A stretch of 64,000 nt of DNA from Micropruina sp. (GCA_016716635.1 JADJVZ010000011.1:558001-622000); one strand, 5' to 3'; positions 31,310-40,718 are shown, counted from the stretch's first letter. Program-made: numbers and translations. The notes: generated by a model from the letters alone, not told the origin.

Positions 31310-32251
31310 GTGACGTCGACGCGCAAGGTCGGGGTCGCTGTTCACGGGTTACGCCCCGAGGCAGTGACCGCCGCCCAAGAGTTCATCGCCGGTTTGGCCG
31401 CGCGGGGAGTGAGCTGCTGGTCGCGCGCCAGCTCGCTGCAGGTGCTGCGCCGCAATCTTGCCGAGCACACCCTGCACGAACTGCCGTCGGGCCGCGCCGG
31501 CGAACTGGAGCTCGTGGTCGTGTTCGGCGGCGACGGCACCATCCTGCGGGCCGCGGAATGGGCGGTGCCGCACGAGGTGCCGATCCTCGGGGTCAACCTG
31601 GGGCACGTCGGCTTCCTCGCCGAACTCGAATCTTACGAACGCACCACCCTCGTCGATCGAGTCGCCAAGCGCGATTACGTCGTCGAAGAACGCCTGACGG
31701 TGGCCGTCGAGGTGCGCGCTCGCCGCGGCGGTGAGTTGTTGTGGCGCTCGTTCGCCGTGAACGAGGTGTCGCTCGAAAAGCGCGCCCGCGAGCGGATGAT
31801 CGACGTCGTGGTCGATGTGGACGGGCGTCCGCTGTCGCGGTGGGGTACCGACGGCCTGCTGATCTCAACGCCCACCGGCTCAACGGCCTACGCCTTCTCG
31901 GCGAACGGTCCGGTGGTGTGGCCCGACGTCGCGGCGATGCTGCTGATCCCGATGACGGCCCACGCGCTGTTCAATCGTCCGATGGTGCTGAGCCCCGATT
32001 CCGTGGTCGACGTCGAACTGCTGGCCCACGCCGAACCCGGCGGGGTCGTGTGGTGCGACGGGCGGCGCAGCGTCGACGTCCCGCCCGGGGCCCACCTCAC
32101 CGCCACCCGCGGGGAGCACATGCTGCTGCTGGCGCGCATGTCGAACGCGCCCTTTACCGACCGCCTCGTCCGCAAGTTCGCCCTGCCGATCGACGGCTGG
32201 CGCGACGCCGGACGCCTGAGGAACGCGCCCGAGGAACCGCATGCTCACTGA
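31310..32251 (+). CDS. nadK: NAD kinase
   Basis: 313 residues. GGDGTIL near 74 is the catalytic/phosphate loop, NEVSLEKR the adenosine-binding NE motif, and STPTGSTAYAFSANGP the conserved third motif. It phosphorylates NAD to NADP, probably with polyphosphate or ATP as in actinobacteria. GTG 31310 is 7 nt downstream of TAGGGT (31297-31302), so a second leaderless promoter may serve nadK-recN. It overlaps recN by 11 nt. Confidence 0.96.
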   Translation: MTSTRKVGVAVHGLRPEAVTAAQEFIAGLAARGVSCWSRASSLQVLRRNLAEHTLHELPSGRAGELELVVVFGGDGTILRAAEWAVPHEVPILGVNLGHVGFLAELESYERTTLVDRVAKRDYVVEERLTVAVEVRARRGGELLWRSFAVNEVSLEKRARERMIDVVVDVDGRPLSRWGTDGLLISTPTGSTAYAFSANGPVVWPDVAAMLLIPMTAHALFNRPMVLSPDSVVDVELLAHAEPGGVVWCDGRRSVDVPPGAHLTATRGEHMLLLARMSNAPFTDRLVRKFALPIDGWRDAGRLRNAPEEPHAH

Positions 32252-33932
32252 GCTGCGGATCGTCAACGTCGGCGTCATCGACGACGCCGTGCTGGAGCTC
32301 GGGCCGGGCTTCACCGCCGTCACGGGTGAAACCGGCGCCGGCAAGACGATGGTTGTCACCGGCCTCGGCCTGCTGCTCGGCGGCAAGGGCGAGGCGCGCC
32401 TGATCCGCCACGGTGCGGCCCGCGCCGTCGTCGAGGGGCGCCTGACCGCCACCGACGCCGCGCTCGTGACCGCCGTCGATGCGCTCGGCGGCGAGCTCGA
32501 CGGCGATGAGGTCTTGCTCGCGCGGCAAGTGACCCCCAGCCGCTCCCGGTCGTTCGTGGGGGGCGCCCAGGTGCCCACGCCCGCGGCGGCCGAGCTGATG
32601 GCCGAGCGGGTCACGATCCACGGTCAGTCGGAGCAACTGCGGCTCGCGACGCCCGAGCGGCAACGGCAACTGCTCGATGACTTCATGGGCGCCGAGGGTG
32701 CCGCCGCGCTGACACGCTACGCGTCCGACTACGCCACCTGGCGGGCGGCCCGCACCGAACTCGACGCGCTGGTCAGCCAGGCGGCCGCTCGCTCCCGCGA
32801 GTTGGACGCCCTGACGTTCGGGTTGGACGAGATCGCTGCCGTCGACCCCGTCCCGGACGAAGACGTCACGCTCGCCGCCGAGGCCAACCGCCTGCAGGCC
32901 GTGGACGATCTGCGTCTCTCGGCCCGTGCCGCCCTCGTGGCGCTCGCAGGCGACGAGGACAACTCAGACGAAGCCCCCGACGCCATCGGGTTGATCGCGG
33001 TGGCCCGCAAGGCCGCCCAGCTCGCCGCGGAACGCGACGCCAGCGCCACGGAGATCGCCCAGGGGCTCGCCGACGTCGGATACCAGGTGAACGACCTCGC
33101 GGGGCGCTTGTCGAGCTACCTGGCGTCCCTGGAGGCCGATCCGCTGCGTTTGGAGTGGATCGCGGGCCGCCGCGCGCAGCTGCAGGGCCTCACCCGCAAG
33201 TACGGCACCGACATCAACGCCGTCCTGGCCTGGTCGGCGGAGTCGGCGGCCCGGGTGGCCGAGCTTTCCTCCAGCGATGAGCGCATTGCCGGGCTCAGGG
33301 AGAACGTCCAGGCGCTGGAGTCCGCGCTGACGGCGCAAGCGTCCGTGTTGACCGCACTTCGGGTGGCGTCCGCGACCACGCTCTCCAACGCCGTCAAAGA
33401 CGAGTTGGCCGCCCTGGCGCTGCCGCACGCCCGTCTGGAGTTCGTCGTGACCTCGGGCGACAAGCTCGGGCCCACAGGTGTGGATTCGGTGGCGCTGCTG
33501 TTCTCGGCCAACCCTGGCTCGGCGCTCGGCCCGCTCGGACGGGTGGCCTCGGGTGGCGAGTTGTCGCGCGTCCGACTGGCGCTCGAGGTCGTGTTGGCGA
33601 CCGGCAGCGAGGGGCAAACCTTCGTCTTCGACGAGGTCGACGCGGGGGTCGGCGGGGCCACGGCCCTCGAGATCGGGCGCCGGCTGGCGCGTCTCGCCGA
33701 GCACGCCCAGGTCATCGTGGTCACCCACCTCGCCCAGGTCGCGGCCTTCGCCGATCGGCATTACGTCGTCATCAAGGCCGACGACGGCCAGGTCACCACC
33801 TCGGGCATCGCCGAGGTCGCGGGCGACGGACGGGTGTCGGAGTTGGCGCGCATGATGGCCGGGCTCGAATCCTCGAAGTCGTCGCGAGCGCACGCCGCCG
33901 AACTGTTGGCCGAGGCCTCACGCAAGAGCTGA
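32241..33932 (+). CDS. recN: DNA repair protein RecN
   Basis: 563 residues, an SMC-like ATPase that tethers broken DNA ends. Walker A GETGAGKT lies near 29-36, QSEQLRLA follows, two coiled-coil arms span about 160-380, and the C-terminal half has LSRVRLALEVVLA (signature), FVFDEVDAGVGG (Walker B) and VVTHLAQVAA (switch His). The overlap with nadK shows translational coupling. tlyA-nadK-recN is conserved in actinobacteria. Confidence 0.96.
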   Translation: MLTELRIVNVGVIDDAVLELGPGFTAVTGETGAGKTMVVTGLGLLLGGKGEARLIRHGAARAVVEGRLTATDAALVTAVDALGGELDGDEVLLARQVTPSRSRSFVGGAQVPTPAAAELMAERVTIHGQSEQLRLATPERQRQLLDDFMGAEGAAALTRYASDYATWRAARTELDALVSQAAARSRELDALTFGLDEIAAVDPVPDEDVTLAAEANRLQAVDDLRLSARAALVALAGDEDNSDEAPDAIGLIAVARKAAQLAAERDASATEIAQGLADVGYQVNDLAGRLSSYLASLEADPLRLEWIAGRRAQLQGLTRKYGTDINAVLAWSAESAARVAELSSSDERIAGLRENVQALESALTAQASVLTALRVASATTLSNAVKDELAALALPHARLEFVVTSGDKLGPTGVDSVALLFSANPGSALGPLGRVASGGELSRVRLALEVVLATGSEGQTFVFDEVDAGVGGATALEIGRRLARLAEHAQVIVVTHLAQVAAFADRHYVVIKADDGQVTTSGIAEVAGDGRVSELARMMAGLESSKSSRAHAAELLAEASRKS

Positions 33933-33948
33933 GGGCGCCGCCCTCCGA

Positions 33949-34011
33949 CCTTGCTGGCGGTAAGCGTCCTTGCTGGCGCGAATATCGCCAGCAAGGATCA
34001 CTAGCCAGCAA
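33949..34011. terminator. Nested inverted repeats between recN and the tetR gene
   Basis: The inner arms TCCTTGCTGGCG (33967-33978) and CGCCAGCAAGGA (33986-33997) are a perfect 12-bp stem with a 7-nt loop. The outer arms TTGCTGGC (33951-33958) and GCCAGCAA (34004-34011) use the same core. Placed between converging genes, this is a likely two-way terminator, although there is no T-run. Confidence 0.6.
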
Positions 34012-34054
34012 CGTTGGTTGTCGGGGCATGGCGTCCGCAGCGTGGGGGTGGGCG

Positions 34055-34771
34055 TCAGGCGGGCGGACCGCCCAGGAGGACGAACCACTGGTCGATCACG
34101 TAGTCGAAGTAGGTGTCCCGGTCGGCGAAGGCCCCCTCGTACTGGCCAAACAGCTCGAACGAGATCGCGCCGAACATCCCGGCCCACGCCATCAGCCCGC
34201 GCAGCAGCAAATCGTCGGGGACGCCCTCGCCGACGAACGCGCGCGTGCTCTCCAGCGAGGCGGAGAGGCTCTCAGGGACCGCCACCGGGACGGGCACGCT
34301 GCCGCCGGCCGTGGCGAGAGGCACGAGGAGGGCAGCGAACGATCCCGTGACCCGGGAGGCTGGCGCGACGGTGTCTTGGGGGGCGCGGTAGCCGGGCACG
34401 GGGGAGCCGTACAGCAGGGCGTAGTCGTGGGGATGGGCGAATGCCCAGCCGCGGATGGCGCGCCAGACGGCCCGCCACCGAGCCTCGAGATCGTCCTGGT
34501 CGGGGACCGACGCGTTCGCGGCCTCAGCCACATCGGCCAAGGCCGAATAGGACTCCAAAATCAGTTCGGTGAGCAACGCATCCCGGCTCGGGACGTAGCG
34601 GTAGACCGCGGAGGAGACCATGCCGAGCTCCCGGGCGATGGCCCGCAGCGAAAGCCCGGCGGCGCCCTCGGAGGCCAGCTGGCGGCGACCTTCGGCGCGG
34701 ATGCGAGCCGTCACCTCGCGGCGCGCGGTGGCGCGGATTCCCAGTGCCGGGGCTCCCGGAGAGGTGCTCAT
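34055..34771 (-). CDS. TetR/AcrR family transcriptional regulator
   Basis: 238 residues. Residues about 12-60 are the DNA-binding helix-turn-helix (AAGLSLRAIARELGMVSSAVYRYVPSR in outline; key helix AIARELGM). The rest is a ligand-binding domain of the WHG type, with WAFAHPHDYALLYGSPVPGY near the middle. ATG 34771 gives a normal short N-terminal tail. It diverges from the epimerase gene with paired inverted repeats between them, so it likely represses both. Confidence 0.92.
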   Translation of the reverse strand: MSTSPGAPALGIRATARREVTARIRAEGRRQLASEGAAGLSLRAIARELGMVSSAVYRYVPSRDALLTELILESYSALADVAEAANASVPDQDDLEARWRAVWRAIRGWAFAHPHDYALLYGSPVPGYRAPQDTVAPASRVTGSFAALLVPLATAGGSVPVPVAVPESLSASLESTRAFVGEGVPDDLLLRGLMAWAGMFGAISFELFGQYEGAFADRDTYFDYVIDQWFVLLGGPPA

Positions 34772-34813
34772 GGGTCCGATCGTGCCGCAAACCGAGAGCG
34801 GGTGCAACAAAGC

Positions 34814-34873
34814 AGAGCGGTGCTCTTGCTTCCCCGTTCGAGCTCTGACATCATCGAATCGAGAGCACCGCTC
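34814..34873. promoter_or_regulatory. Two copies of a palindromic operator between tetR and the epimerase gene
   Basis: AGAGC-GGT-GCTCT (34814-34826) is itself a palindrome. It is repeated in inverse orientation as AGAGCACCGCTC (34862-34873); the shared 12 bases are identical. The second copy sits 8 nt before the epimerase ribosome-binding site. Such a layout is typical of TetR self-regulation. Seen directly; binding is inferred. Confidence 0.7.
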
Positions 34874-34892
34874 ACATTTTCAAGGAGTCACC

Positions 34893-35807
34893 ATGTATCA
34901 CCTCGTTCTCGGCGCCGGTCCCGTGGGCCGCCAGACCGCACAAATCTTGGCTGGCAACGGCGAACGCGTCGTGCTGGCCTCGCGTTCCGGTGCCGGGCCG
35001 ACCTTGGCGGGCGTCGAGCGCCGCGCCCTGGATGCCGGGGACGCGACAGTCGTCACCGAGGCGGCCACGGGCGCGGTGGCGCTGTACAACTGTCTGAACC
35101 CCGTCCACTACCACCGCTGGGACACCGAGTGGCCGCCGCTGGCGAACGCCGCCCTCGCAGCCGCGGAGCGTAGCGGCGCCGTGCTGGTGACCACCTCGAA
35201 CCTCTACGCCTACGGGCGTCCGTCCGGGCCCATGGTCGAGGGGCAGCCCGACGCGGCGACCGACGTGAAGGGGCGGGTGCGGGCCGAGATGTGGGCTGCG
35301 GCGCTGGCGGCCCATCAGGCCGGGCGGGTGCGGGCCGTCGAGGTTCGCGCTGCGGATTACCTCGGTCCAGGCGTTGGTGGTGGTGGCGTCGTGACACGCT
35401 TGGTGCCCACCCTCGCTACCGGCGGCAAGGCGACGAGCATCGGCGACCTGGATCAACCCCGCACGTGGACCGACGTCCGCGATGTGGCTCGCACGCTGGT
35501 GGCCGCCGCGACGAATCCTGACGCGCACGGGCGGGTGTGGCACGTGCCCAGCAACGACGTCCGCACCCAGCGCCAGGTGCTGACCGAGCTAGCCGCTCAG
35601 GTCGGCAACAACGCACCGAGCCTCGGTGCCTATTCGCCGACGACCATGGCGATCTTGGGGTTGTTCATTCCGGTGCTCCGCGAGATGCGTGCCATCGAGT
35701 GGCAGTTCAACGCGCCGTGGATCATGGATTCCACGGCCGCTCAGCGTGCGTTCGGCTTGGCCCCGACGCCATGGAAGGACGTCGTCCGCGAGTCTGCGCT
35801 GGCGTAA
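34893..35807 (+). CDS. NAD(P)-dependent epimerase/reductase-like protein
   Basis: 304 residues, atypical short-chain dehydrogenase. The nucleotide motif is GAGPVGRQTA at 7-16 with ASRSG after it (NADP-preferring Arg/Ser), and TTSNLYAYG holds the active-site Ser/Tyr region. PATIENT-level substrate cannot be told; the family includes nucleotide-sugar epimerases and quinone or aldehyde reductases. AAGGAG (34882-34887) is 5 nt before ATG 34893. It is likely controlled by the divergent TetR protein, which suggests a response to a toxic small molecule. Confidence 0.85.
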   Translation: MYHLVLGAGPVGRQTAQILAGNGERVVLASRSGAGPTLAGVERRALDAGDATVVTEAATGAVALYNCLNPVHYHRWDTEWPPLANAALAAAERSGAVLVTTSNLYAYGRPSGPMVEGQPDAATDVKGRVRAEMWAAALAAHQAGRVRAVEVRAADYLGPGVGGGGVVTRLVPTLATGGKATSIGDLDQPRTWTDVRDVARTLVAAATNPDAHGRVWHVPSNDVRTQRQVLTELAAQVGNNAPSLGAYSPTTMAILGLFIPVLREMRAIEWQFNAPWIMDSTAAQRAFGLAPTPWKDVVRESALA

Positions 35808-35827
35808 CGAGCCGTGGCGGGATCGCC

Positions 35828-36673
35828 TCAGGAGACGAAGTCCAGCCCGATGTCGAGGACCTTCGCCGAGTGCGTCAGCCAGCCCACGCTGATGAGGTCG
35901 ACGCCGGCCTCGGCAATCGGGACCGCCGCCTCGGGCGTGATGCGCCCGGAGGCCTCGGTGATGAGGCGACCGTCCACGATGGCGACGGCCTGGCGCAGCA
36001 GGTCGGGGCCCATGTTGTCGAGCAGCACGGCGTCCACGGGCAGCGTCACGAGTTCGCGCAGCTGCTCGAGGTTGTCGACCTCGACCTCAACCTTCACGAG
36101 GTGCCCGATGTTCTCCCGCACGCGTCGCACCGCTTCGGAGACCGAGCCGGCCGCGGCGATGTGGTTGTCCTTGATGAGGACGGCGTCGTCGAGGCCGAAC
36201 CGGTGATTCTGGCCGCCGCCGCAGCGGACCGCATGCTTCTGCAGCGCCCGGAGGCCCGGGATGGTCTTGCGGGTGTCGGCCACGTGGGCGGACGTGTGCG
36301 CGATGGCGTCGGCGATGCGCGCGGTGCCGGTGGCGACGCCGGAGAGGTGCCCGAGGAAGTTCAAGGCCACGCGCTCGCCGGTCAGCAGGCCGCGGGTGTG
36401 GCCGGTGATGGTGGCGATGACGTCGCCCGGGACGACACGCGAGCCGTCGGGCTTGGCGACCGACACGGTGATGGACGGATCCACCAGGCGCCAGGCCAAG
36501 AGGGCGCAATCGACGCCCGCCACGACCCCGGGGTCGCGGACCACCAACTGCACGGTCGAGACGTCATCGGCGTCGAAGATCGAATCCGTGGTGACGTCGC
36601 CGGCCCGCCCGAGATCTTCCAGGAGGGCGGCCCGGACGAGGGGCTCGATGACCAGCGACGGCAGCGACCTCAT
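35828..36673 (-). CDS. nadC: Quinolinate phosphoribosyltransferase
   Basis: 281 residues, type II PRTase: EDLGRAGDVTTD opening, RKTIPGLRALQKHAV, GGGQNHRFGLDDAVLIKDNH with the PRPP- and quinolinate-binding basic residues, and VEVEVDNLEQL. It makes nicotinic acid mononucleotide from quinolinate and PRPP. Start ATG overlaps the nadB stop by 4 nt. Last gene of nadA-B-C; the stop is 20 nt from the converging epimerase stop. Confidence 0.96.
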   Translation of the reverse strand: MRSLPSLVIEPLVRAALLEDLGRAGDVTTDSIFDADDVSTVQLVVRDPGVVAGVDCALLAWRLVDPSITVSVAKPDGSRVVPGDVIATITGHTRGLLTGERVALNFLGHLSGVATGTARIADAIAHTSAHVADTRKTIPGLRALQKHAVRCGGGQNHRFGLDDAVLIKDNHIAAAGSVSEAVRRVRENIGHLVKVEVEVDNLEQLRELVTLPVDAVLLDNMGPDLLRQAVAIVDGRLITEASGRITPEAAVPIAEAGVDLISVGWLTHSAKVLDIGLDFVS

Positions 36674-38178
36674 GCCACGCTCCGCAACGGGAGATCGCTA
36701 ATCGTCACGAGCGTGTGCTTCAGTGGACGCTCGTCGGGGTAGTCCGTGCGCCAGTGGCCGCCACGGCATTCCTCGCGACGCAGGGCCGACACCGCGATCA
36801 GCATGGCCGTGCGACCGTCCTCGCTGTCGAGGTACCCGCCGAGCGCCTCAATGGCGGCCTGAATGCCCTTCGCGTCACGCAGCACGCCCAGGTGCTCGCT
36901 CACGATCGCCCGGATCGTCTGCAGGTTCGGGTCGGGCGTCCAAGTGCCGTCCACCGGATTGGCGTCGGACGGCTCGGGGGCCGGGATGCCGTCCTTCACG
37001 ATCTGCGCCAGGTGATCGCCGGTCCAGCGGCCGCAGACCATGGCCTCAAGCAGTGAGTTGGACGCCAGCCGGTTCGCCCCGTGCAGACCGGTCGAGGCGA
37101 CCTCGCCGACGGCGTAAAGGCCGGGGACGGACGAGCGTCCGAGCAGGTCTACCTGCACGCCACCCATGTGGTAGTGAGCGGCGGGGTGAACGGGCAGCAC
37201 GGACTCACGCGGATCGAGCTTGGCCCGCAGGCAGATGTCGAAGATTTGCGGGAACTTCTTCGGGAACGCGGGGCCGGGGTGTTCCCGGGCGTCCACGAAC
37301 ACGTGATGGCCGGCCTGCAGCGAGGCCCATTCGGCCCGGGAGACCACGTCGCGGGCCGCCAGCGGGTTCTCCAGGACGCGCGCCCCGGTCTCGTCGATGA
37401 CGAGCGCCCCCTCGCCGCGGACGGCTTCGGAGACCAGAGGCATGGGATCGATGCCGACGTCCAAGCCCGTCGGATGGAACTGGACCATCTCCAGGTCGCG
37501 CAACACCGCCCCCGCGCGCGCGGCCAACGACAGGCCCTGCCCGCGGGAGGACAGTGGGTTTGTCGTGTGTTGGAACAACCCGCCGACGCCCCCGGTCGCC
37601 AGCACGACGATGTCGGAGAGCAGTTCGACGCGGCCCTCAGCGCGGTCGACCACCACGCCGCTCACGCGCCCGTTCTGGGTGAGCAGTTCGACGGCGGGGG
37701 AGTAGTCCCACAGCGAGATCGACGGCAGCGTGCGGGCCTTCTCGACGACCGCGCGAAGGAGTTCCGCCCCGGTGCCGTCGCCTTGGGCGTGGACGATGCG
37801 GCGCCGCGAGTGCGCGCCTTCGAGGCCAAGGACGAAGGTGCCATCGGGGTTGCGGTCAAAGCGGGTGCCGATCGAGGCCATCCAGTCGATGGCCTCGGGG
37901 GCGTCGGAGATGATTCGGGCGACGACGTCGGGGTCGCAGAGCCCTGCGCCCGCGGACAGGGTGTCGGCGATGTGGAGTTCGAAGCTGTCGTCCGGACCCT
38001 CGACCGCGGCAACGCCTCCCTGGGCCCAGCCCGTGGACGTGCCGGTCTTGACCGCGCCCGCGGACAGCACGACACACGGCTTGGGTGAGAGTTCGATCGC
38101 GGTCACCAGCCCGGCCAGACCGGCGCCGATGATGATGGGCCCGTTGGCCTGAATCGTGGTTACCTTCGCGTGCGCCAT
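36670..38178 (-). CDS. nadB: L-aspartate oxidase
   Basis: 502 residues, flavoprotein of the succinate dehydrogenase/fumarate reductase flavoprotein group. It has an FAD motif GAGLAGLVTAIEL near 18-30, STGWAQGGVAAV, HPTGLD, and the C-terminal helical domain. It oxidises aspartate to iminoaspartate for NadA. ATG 38178 overlaps the nadA stop by 1 nt (TGATG); a GTG directly before it is possible. Confidence 0.95.
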   Translation of the reverse strand: MAHAKVTTIQANGPIIIGAGLAGLVTAIELSPKPCVVLSAGAVKTGTSTGWAQGGVAAVEGPDDSFELHIADTLSAGAGLCDPDVVARIISDAPEAIDWMASIGTRFDRNPDGTFVLGLEGAHSRRRIVHAQGDGTGAELLRAVVEKARTLPSISLWDYSPAVELLTQNGRVSGVVVDRAEGRVELLSDIVVLATGGVGGLFQHTTNPLSSRGQGLSLAARAGAVLRDLEMVQFHPTGLDVGIDPMPLVSEAVRGEGALVIDETGARVLENPLAARDVVSRAEWASLQAGHHVFVDAREHPGPAFPKKFPQIFDICLRAKLDPRESVLPVHPAAHYHMGGVQVDLLGRSSVPGLYAVGEVASTGLHGANRLASNSLLEAMVCGRWTGDHLAQIVKDGIPAPEPSDANPVDGTWTPDPNLQTIRAIVSEHLGVLRDAKGIQAAIEALGGYLDSEDGRTAMLIAVSALRREECRGGHWRTDYPDERPLKHTLVTISDLPLRSVA

Positions 38179-39155
38179 CACTTAACCGCCAGCATCCGCT
38201 CGATGGCCTGGCGGGCCGGGGCGGCGGTGGCGGGGTCGAGCTCGACGACGTTGGTGAGGGTTTCCAGGCTGTGCCGGATCGCGGCCAGGGTGTTGCGTTT
38301 CATGTGCGGGCACATGTTGCAGGGCCGGATGAAGTCGATCTCGGGGTGGTTCTGGGCGATGTTGTCCGACATCGAGCACTCGGTGATGAGGGCGACCTTG
38401 CGTGGACGCTCCTTCTCGATGAAGTCCTGCATCTGCGCGGTCGAGCCGGAGAAGTCCGAGGCCAGCACCACCGGTCGCGGGCATTCGGGGTGGGCGATCA
38501 CGGTCACGCCCGGGTTTCCCTCGCGAATGGTCTCGATGTCGTCGGGGGTGAAGCGCTCGTGCACCTCGCAGGCTCCCGGATGGACGATCATCTTCACGCC
38601 CGTCTGGGCCCCGATGTTCGCGGCGAGGAACTGGTCGGGGATCATGATGACCTCGTCCACGCCCAGGCTCTCGATGATCTTCACCGCGTTGCCCGAGGTG
38701 CAGCAGATGTCCGACTCGGCCTTCACGGCGGCGGACGTGTTGACGTAGGTGACCACCGGGACGCCGGGGTGCGCCGCGCGCAGGGCACGGACGTCCTCGG
38801 GGGTGACGGACTCAGCGAGCGAGCAGCCGGACCGCAGATCGGGGATCAGTACGGTCTTGGACGGGTTCAGCAGCTTCGCGGTCTCAGCCATGAAGTGGAC
38901 GCCCGCCAACACGATGACGTCCGCGTCGACTTTGGTGGCCTCCCGGGCCAGTGCCAGCGAATCACCCACGATGTCGGCGACCCCGTGGTAGATCTCGGGC
39001 GTCATGTAGTTGTGCGCCAAGATCACGGCGTTCTTCTCGGCTTTGAGCCGAAGGATGGCCTGGACATCGTCGACCATGGTGGCCCATTCGACGCGCGGGA
39101 TCACATGGGCGACCCGCTGATACAGGGCGTCTGCCTCGGAAATGGTGGTGCTCAT
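38178..39155 (-). CDS. nadA: Quinolinate synthase
   Basis: 325 residues. NadA condenses iminoaspartate with dihydroxyacetone phosphate at a [4Fe-4S] cluster; the three cluster cysteines lie in DLRSGCSLAE, CCTSGNA region and CNMCPHM. ILAHNYMTPEIY and FMAETAKLLNP are family hallmarks. ATG 39155 has GAGG 6 nt upstream; an upstream in-frame start at 39179 is less likely because it falls in the promoter palindrome region. Confidence 0.96.
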   Translation of the reverse strand: MSTTISEADALYQRVAHVIPRVEWATMVDDVQAILRLKAEKNAVILAHNYMTPEIYHGVADIVGDSLALAREATKVDADVIVLAGVHFMAETAKLLNPSKTVLIPDLRSGCSLAESVTPEDVRALRAAHPGVPVVTYVNTSAAVKAESDICCTSGNAVKIIESLGVDEVIMIPDQFLAANIGAQTGVKMIVHPGACEVHERFTPDDIETIREGNPGVTVIAHPECPRPVVLASDFSGSTAQMQDFIEKERPRKVALITECSMSDNIAQNHPEIDFIRPCNMCPHMKRNTLAAIRHSLETLTNVVELDPATAAPARQAIERMLAVK

Positions 39156-39172
39156 CGGGACCTCGCGATTAT

Positions 39173-39187
39173 TAGTCACTATGACTA
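39173..39187. promoter_or_regulatory. Perfect 15-bp palindrome before nadABC
   Basis: TAGTCA-CTA-TGACTA, 18 nt upstream of the nadA ATG and next to a TAATAA box on the minus strand. Position and perfect symmetry fit an operator for an NAD-biosynthesis repressor (NrtR/NdnR-type proteins are known in actinobacteria). The regulator gene is not in this window. Confidence 0.7.
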
Positions 39188-39320
39188 CAGAATACCTTGC
39201 GAACCTACCGTTCGCCAGGGGTTTCGGTCTCGTTTCTCACGGGTGACCTGCGCAAGGCCATCCGAGGAACCTTGGGTAGGAACGTATTCAGGGGCGGGTC
39301 GGGTCCGCTACGGTTCGGGC

Positions 39321-40655
39321 GTGAGTGCAGCGGGGGTAGAACCGGACACCGAACGGCGCATCTTCGGACGCGGCGCAGAGCATCGACGCCAGGTGTGGTC
39401 GTGGTGGACGTGGGACTTGGGTTCCACCGCGCTGAACTCCGTGATGATCTCCTTCGTCTTCTCGGTGTACGTCACCGGAACGGTCGCCGCCAACCCCGAG
39501 CGTGGGGCGCTGATGCTCGACGCCGCGCAGTCGTTCTCAGGTATCGCGTTGCTGCTGTTGGCCCCCCTCATGGGCGCCTGGGCGGATCGCGTCCGGAACC
39601 GTCGCCTGATGCTGACCGTGGCCACCTTGGTGGTCATCGCCTGTATCGCGCTGAGCTGGTTCGTGAAACCGCACGATGAGTACCTTCTGCTGGGCGTCAG
39701 CCTGCTCGCCATCGGGGCCGTCGCCCAAGACATCGGCACGGTTTTCTACAACGGCATGCTGCTGCAGCTTTCGAACAAGACCAACATCGGCAAGATTTCA
39801 GCGATCGGGTGGGGCTTCGGTTACTTCGGCGGCATCTTCTGCCTTGTCGTCGTGTTGTTCGGGTTCGTCCTCAAGGGCGGCATCTTCGGGATCTCGACGG
39901 ATGAACTGGCCAATATCCGCGCCGTGGCCCTGTTCGCTGCCGGGTTCATGGCGATCTTCTCGATCCCGATCTTCCTTTGGGGTCCCACAGCCGAACCGCT
40001 GCCGGGCCGTGAAAGGTTCAACGTTCTCAGCGCCTACCGCGACATCGGCGTCCGGATCTTGCACATGTGGCGCGACGAGCGCGGGCTGCTGCACTTCTTG
40101 ATCGCGTCGGCCATCTTCCGCGACGGGCTCACCGCGGTTTTCACGTTCGGTGGCGTTATTGCGGCGAGCTCCTACGGCTTCGCCACGGACGAGGTCATCG
40201 TCTTCGGCTTGGCGGCCAACGGCATCGCGCTGCTCGGCACCTGGGCGTTGTCGGGGCTGGACGATCGCATCGGTCCCAAGCGAGTCATCATCATGTCCTT
40301 GTCGATCATGGTCGTCGCGGGCATCGCGGTGGTCTCGTGGCAATCCAAGCCGTCCTTCTGGATCTTCGGGCTGATCATCAGTTCGCAGGTGGGGCTCGTC
40401 CAGTCGGCGTCCCGCACCCTGCTGGCGCGGATCGTGCCGCCGGGGGAGGAGAACGAGACGTTCGGGCTCTACGCGACTGTGGGGCGCGCGGCCACCCCGA
40501 TCGCCCCGGCGCTGATGTGGCTGATCTTGTCGATGTTTGGCCTGCGCTGGCAGATTCTCGGCATCATCGTGACGATCTTGATCGGCCTGCTGCTGATGAT
40601 CCCGCTCCAGATCAAGGGCGTTACGTACGACCGTCCGGCCGCCGCGCCGCGCTAG
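39321..40655 (+). CDS. MFS transporter, UMF1/Atg22-like
   Basis: 444 residues, about 12 membrane segments. The opening WSWWTWDLGSTALNSVMISFVFSVYV in outline (key WTWDLGSTALN) is typical of the UMF1/Atg22-like branch, as is LLAPLMGAWADRVRNRR, the MFS loop 2-3 motif. Substrate unknown. GTG 39321 is 6 nt after TACGGT (39309-39314), giving a probable leaderless mRNA. The frame is open far upstream, but that part is the antisense shadow of nadA. Confidence 0.88.
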   Translation: MSAAGVEPDTERRIFGRGAEHRRQVWSWWTWDLGSTALNSVMISFVFSVYVTGTVAANPERGALMLDAAQSFSGIALLLLAPLMGAWADRVRNRRLMLTVATLVVIACIALSWFVKPHDEYLLLGVSLLAIGAVAQDIGTVFYNGMLLQLSNKTNIGKISAIGWGFGYFGGIFCLVVVLFGFVLKGGIFGISTDELANIRAVALFAAGFMAIFSIPIFLWGPTAEPLPGRERFNVLSAYRDIGVRILHMWRDERGLLHFLIASAIFRDGLTAVFTFGGVIAASSYGFATDEVIVFGLAANGIALLGTWALSGLDDRIGPKRVIIMSLSIMVVAGIAVVSWQSKPSFWIFGLIISSQVGLVQSASRTLLARIVPPGEENETFGLYATVGRAATPIAPALMWLILSMFGLRWQILGIIVTILIGLLLMIPLQIKGVTYDRPAAAPR

Positions 40656-40718
40656 CAGCGGACCGTTTCGGCGCGCCGGTTAGCCCGGGATGCCCCTCTC
40701 GCTATAGGTTGGAATCCC

